Of a stretch of DNA of 15,419 bases, positions 13,457 through 15,419 are shown piece after piece. A program made the translations under genes and the position numbers. The stretch is taken from contig CAZSGN010000036.1 in NCBI GenBank assembly GCA_964606415.1, positions 1 to 15,419 of the forward strand. Reading direction: 5' to 3'. Within the stretch, counting starts at the first letter, position 1; each line of letters opens with the position of its first letter. This DNA is from CAZSGN01 sp964606415. GTDB taxonomy: Bacteria > Bacteroidota > Bacteroidia > Bacteroidales > JBBRXJ01. A model generated the notes under the pieces. That model saw only the letters and a program-made list of their open reading frames with translations. It was not told where the DNA came from and searched no databases.

Positions 13457-15199
13457 GTGGGAAATAAAGGAACTCGCACGGATATCAGGATCCTCTGGCG
13501 ACACAGGCAAGATCCTAAAGCCAACCCCTATAGAAATTTTTCTGCCAACGTAAACTTTAGCACCTCCAATTTTGATCGTAACCAAACCTATAACTACAAT
13601 TCAATTACCAGTTCAACCAAACGATCGTCTATTTCATACAACCAGAACTGGCCCAACCGTCCGTTTACTTTAGGTGTCAACCTCAGACATTCGCAAAACA
13701 GCAAAACCCAGCAATTTAATTTAAAACTGCCGGAGATTCAATTCAATATGGCTCGCCAGATGCCTTTTAAAGGCATGGGAAATAAAACAAAAACCCAATG
13801 GTACGAAAATATCCAGGTGAGCTATTCAGCCCGCATAGAAAACAACATTAATACCTATGACAGCATCCTTTTTGGGGAAAACGGCTTTGATAAGGCGCTA
13901 AGACAAGCGGATAACGGGTTAAAACACACCGTTCCCATAAGCATGAACATAAAAAGCCCCCGTTTTATTCAGAAAAATGTGCCTTTTTTAAGAAGCTTTA
14001 CACTTTCTCCCAAAATGACATACGAAGGTGTTGTATACACAGAATGGATCAGGGAAAAAAAATGGGAATCTGCATATGATGCACAACTGGACTCAACTTA
14101 TCCCCAGGTTGTTTCTTACCGGGACAGCGGGATTATATATGGTCATTCAATCAAACCTTCGCTTAGTGCTTCTATTAACCCAAAGATATACGGCATGTTT
14201 CAAAGCCTGAAAGAAGATGCTGCGATCCAGGCCCTGCGCCATGTCATTACACCTTCTGCCAGTCTGAGCTTCTCTCCTGATATCCGCAATTATGTGCCAA
14301 ATTATTATGATACCATTTACTCTTATAATAATCCTGACAGTGGGGTTGCAAACATCTACTCCAAATTTGACAATCGCTTATATGGCACCCCTTCTTTAAA
14401 TGGCAAAAGCGCCAATCTTTCGCTCGGCCTCAAAAACACCCTTGAGATGAAAGTACGTGCCGCCAATGACACTGCTAAAGACTACAAAAAAATTAAATTA
14501 CTGGAACGGTTTGACTTCTCTACCAACTACAATATCTTTAAAGAGGGAGACACGCTTAAGTGGAACAATATTCGCTTTGCAGGAGGAACAAGAATACTGA
14601 ACAACCTGTTGGATGTAAATGTCACTGCAAGCCTCAATCCTTATGATTACAAAAAAATTAATGGAAGATACCGGAATGTCAATGAATCTTATCTGAAAGC
14701 CAGGGGAGGTTTATTCAGGGTCGCCTCAATGAATACAAGTGTCGGATTCAATATAAACGATGATCTCTTTAGCAAGGATGATGAAGAAGATAATAAGACC
14801 GAGAATGATAGCATTCATAAGGAGGAAGAAACAAAAACAGAACAAGGACATTATAATTACTTTAATCTCCCATGGAACCTCAATGTGTCCTATAATTTAA
14901 ACAGAACACAACCCTGGGATGCCAGCAGTACAAATTTTGTGCAAACGATCAATTTTAGCGGCTCCCTCAGATTAACCAGTAACTGGCGCATCAGGCTTAA
15001 TTCAGGCTATGACTTTATGGCCAATAAAATAACTTATACCACAGCCAATATTTACCGGGATTTACATTGCTGGGAAATGAGCCTTAACTTTGCACCCTTT
15101 GGAAGAAGAAAATTTTACTTTTTTAAAATCAACATCAAATCATCAATACTGGGTGATATAAAATATGAGAAACGAAAAAACCCACGGGACTATTATTAA
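13457..15199 (+). CDS. lptD: LPS-assembly protein LptD, C-terminal barrel part
   Basis: This is the rest of the LptD barrel, in the same frame as the N-terminal part and open from 13427. It starts with the typical ILWRHRQDPKANPYRNFSANVNFS and runs through many alternating beta-strands, for example FTLSPKMTYEGVVYTEWIR, RHVITPSASLSFSPDIRNYV and GLKNTLEMKVRA. It ends with the family-like IYRDLHCWEMSLNFAPFGRRKFYFFKINIKSSILGDIKYEKR. A strongly acidic stretch (SKDDEEDNKTENDS onward, coded near 14770-14845) is probably a loop. A GTG at 13457 has GAGG (13445-13448) 8 nt upstream, so translational restart is conceivable. The product would have no signal peptide, however, and could not reach the outer membrane alone. 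With the N-terminal part the protein would be about 914 residues, normal for Bacteroidota LptD. Confidence 0.85.
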   Translation: MGNKGTRTDIRILWRHRQDPKANPYRNFSANVNFSTSNFDRNQTYNYNSITSSTKRSSISYNQNWPNRPFTLGVNLRHSQNSKTQQFNLKLPEIQFNMARQMPFKGMGNKTKTQWYENIQVSYSARIENNINTYDSILFGENGFDKALRQADNGLKHTVPISMNIKSPRFIQKNVPFLRSFTLSPKMTYEGVVYTEWIREKKWESAYDAQLDSTYPQVVSYRDSGIIYGHSIKPSLSASINPKIYGMFQSLKEDAAIQALRHVITPSASLSFSPDIRNYVPNYYDTIYSYNNPDSGVANIYSKFDNRLYGTPSLNGKSANLSLGLKNTLEMKVRAANDTAKDYKKIKLLERFDFSTNYNIFKEGDTLKWNNIRFAGGTRILNNLLDVNVTASLNPYDYKKINGRYRNVNESYLKARGGLFRVASMNTSVGFNINDDLFSKDDEEDNKTENDSIHKEEETKTEQGHYNYFNLPWNLNVSYNLNRTQPWDASSTNFVQTINFSGSLRLTSNWRIRLNSGYDFMANKITYTTANIYRDLHCWEMSLNFAPFGRRKFYFFKINIKSSILGDIKYEKRKNPRDYY

Positions 15200-15419
15200 A
15201 GAAGGTGAGCCCGGGTGTTTATACATCCCATTTCTCCAGTAACCTTGCAACAATCAAGCAGTGAAATCATTGTGACGTTTTCACCATGTCCAGGACTCCT
15301 GATCCGCATCAAAATATAATGTCGCATTTTTATGCGGGAATACAGTCAATTTATAAGGCAAAGTACATAAATTACTGATTTTAAACAACAAAAGTTTCAC
15401 AATAACTTATAAAACACGA
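15200..15419. other. Gene-free right end with CGCAT palindromes (220 bp)
   Basis: No recognisable gene follows lptD. A CGCAT-TTTT-ATGCG hairpin lies at 15323-15336. The same ATGCG arm can instead pair with CCGCAT at 15304-15309 (CCGCAT with ATGCGG at 15332-15337), so two exclusive folds are possible. A 37-codon minus-strand frame (15309 to 15196) overlaps the lptD stop and matches nothing I know. No terminator for lptD is evident. Confidence 0.5.

Noticed and set aside
13380..13470. Frameshift in lptD
   Set aside because: Both sides of the stop are in the same frame and both read as good LptD sequence; a substitution alone explains the break.
1..15419. Mobile elements, CRISPR arrays, tRNA or rRNA genes, defence systems
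   Set aside because: No transposase, integrase, regularly spaced repeats, cloverleaf, rRNA-like sequence or defence-family protein was found on reading both strands.

Overview
The window looks like chromosomal housekeeping DNA from a member of the Bacteroidota, probably Bacteroidales/Marinilabiliales-like, although I cannot place it below phylum. The evidence is AT-rich intergenic DNA, TAnnTTTG-type -7 promoter boxes, a reduced bacterial V-type ATPase operon carrying a DUF2764 gene, a SPOR-tailed Amidase_3 next to a MlaD-type MCE gene, and a Bacteroidota-type LptD. All genes up to about 12.3 kb lie on the minus strand; only lptD is on the plus strand.

Layout, left to right. (1) 1-4468, minus: V/A-type ATPase genes transcribed in the order E, DUF2764, A, B, with B running off the left edge. 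They are tightly packed, and a TAGATTTG promoter box lies just upstream of atpE. (2) 4838-6265, minus: pyrB then pyrI, the catalytic and regulatory chains of aspartate carbamoyltransferase. (3) 6708-8206, minus: a DMT/EamA-like permease followed 8 nt later by a YigZ/IMPACT-family gene. (4) 8252-9679, minus: dnaA, ending in a strong intrinsic terminator fused to its stop codon. (5) 9981-12290, minus: an N-acetylmuramoyl-L-alanine amidase followed by a MlaD-family MCE protein, separated by a structured repeat-like intergenic element. (6) 12.4-15.2 kb, plus: lptD, divergent from the amidase. Its reading frame is broken by one in-frame TAA about a third of the way along, and it has no obvious ATG start. 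(7) 15200-15419: no recognisable gene.

Functionally, the right half is an envelope block: peptidoglycan cleavage, a predicted lipid-transport component and LPS insertion. The left half combines ion-motive energy conversion, de novo pyrimidine synthesis and replication initiation. I see no mobile element, CRISPR array, rRNA or tRNA, and no convincing new multi-gene system. The points most worth a second look are the ochre codon in lptD with its unclear start, the compact stem-loop element with flanking direct and inverted repeats at 10962-11094, two further unexplained hairpins at 6520-6549 and 6628-6672, and the DUF2764 gene standing in the V-ATPase operon. Several coding starts are set inside longer open frames because the long versions begin with TTG codons and the internal ATG fits the family better.
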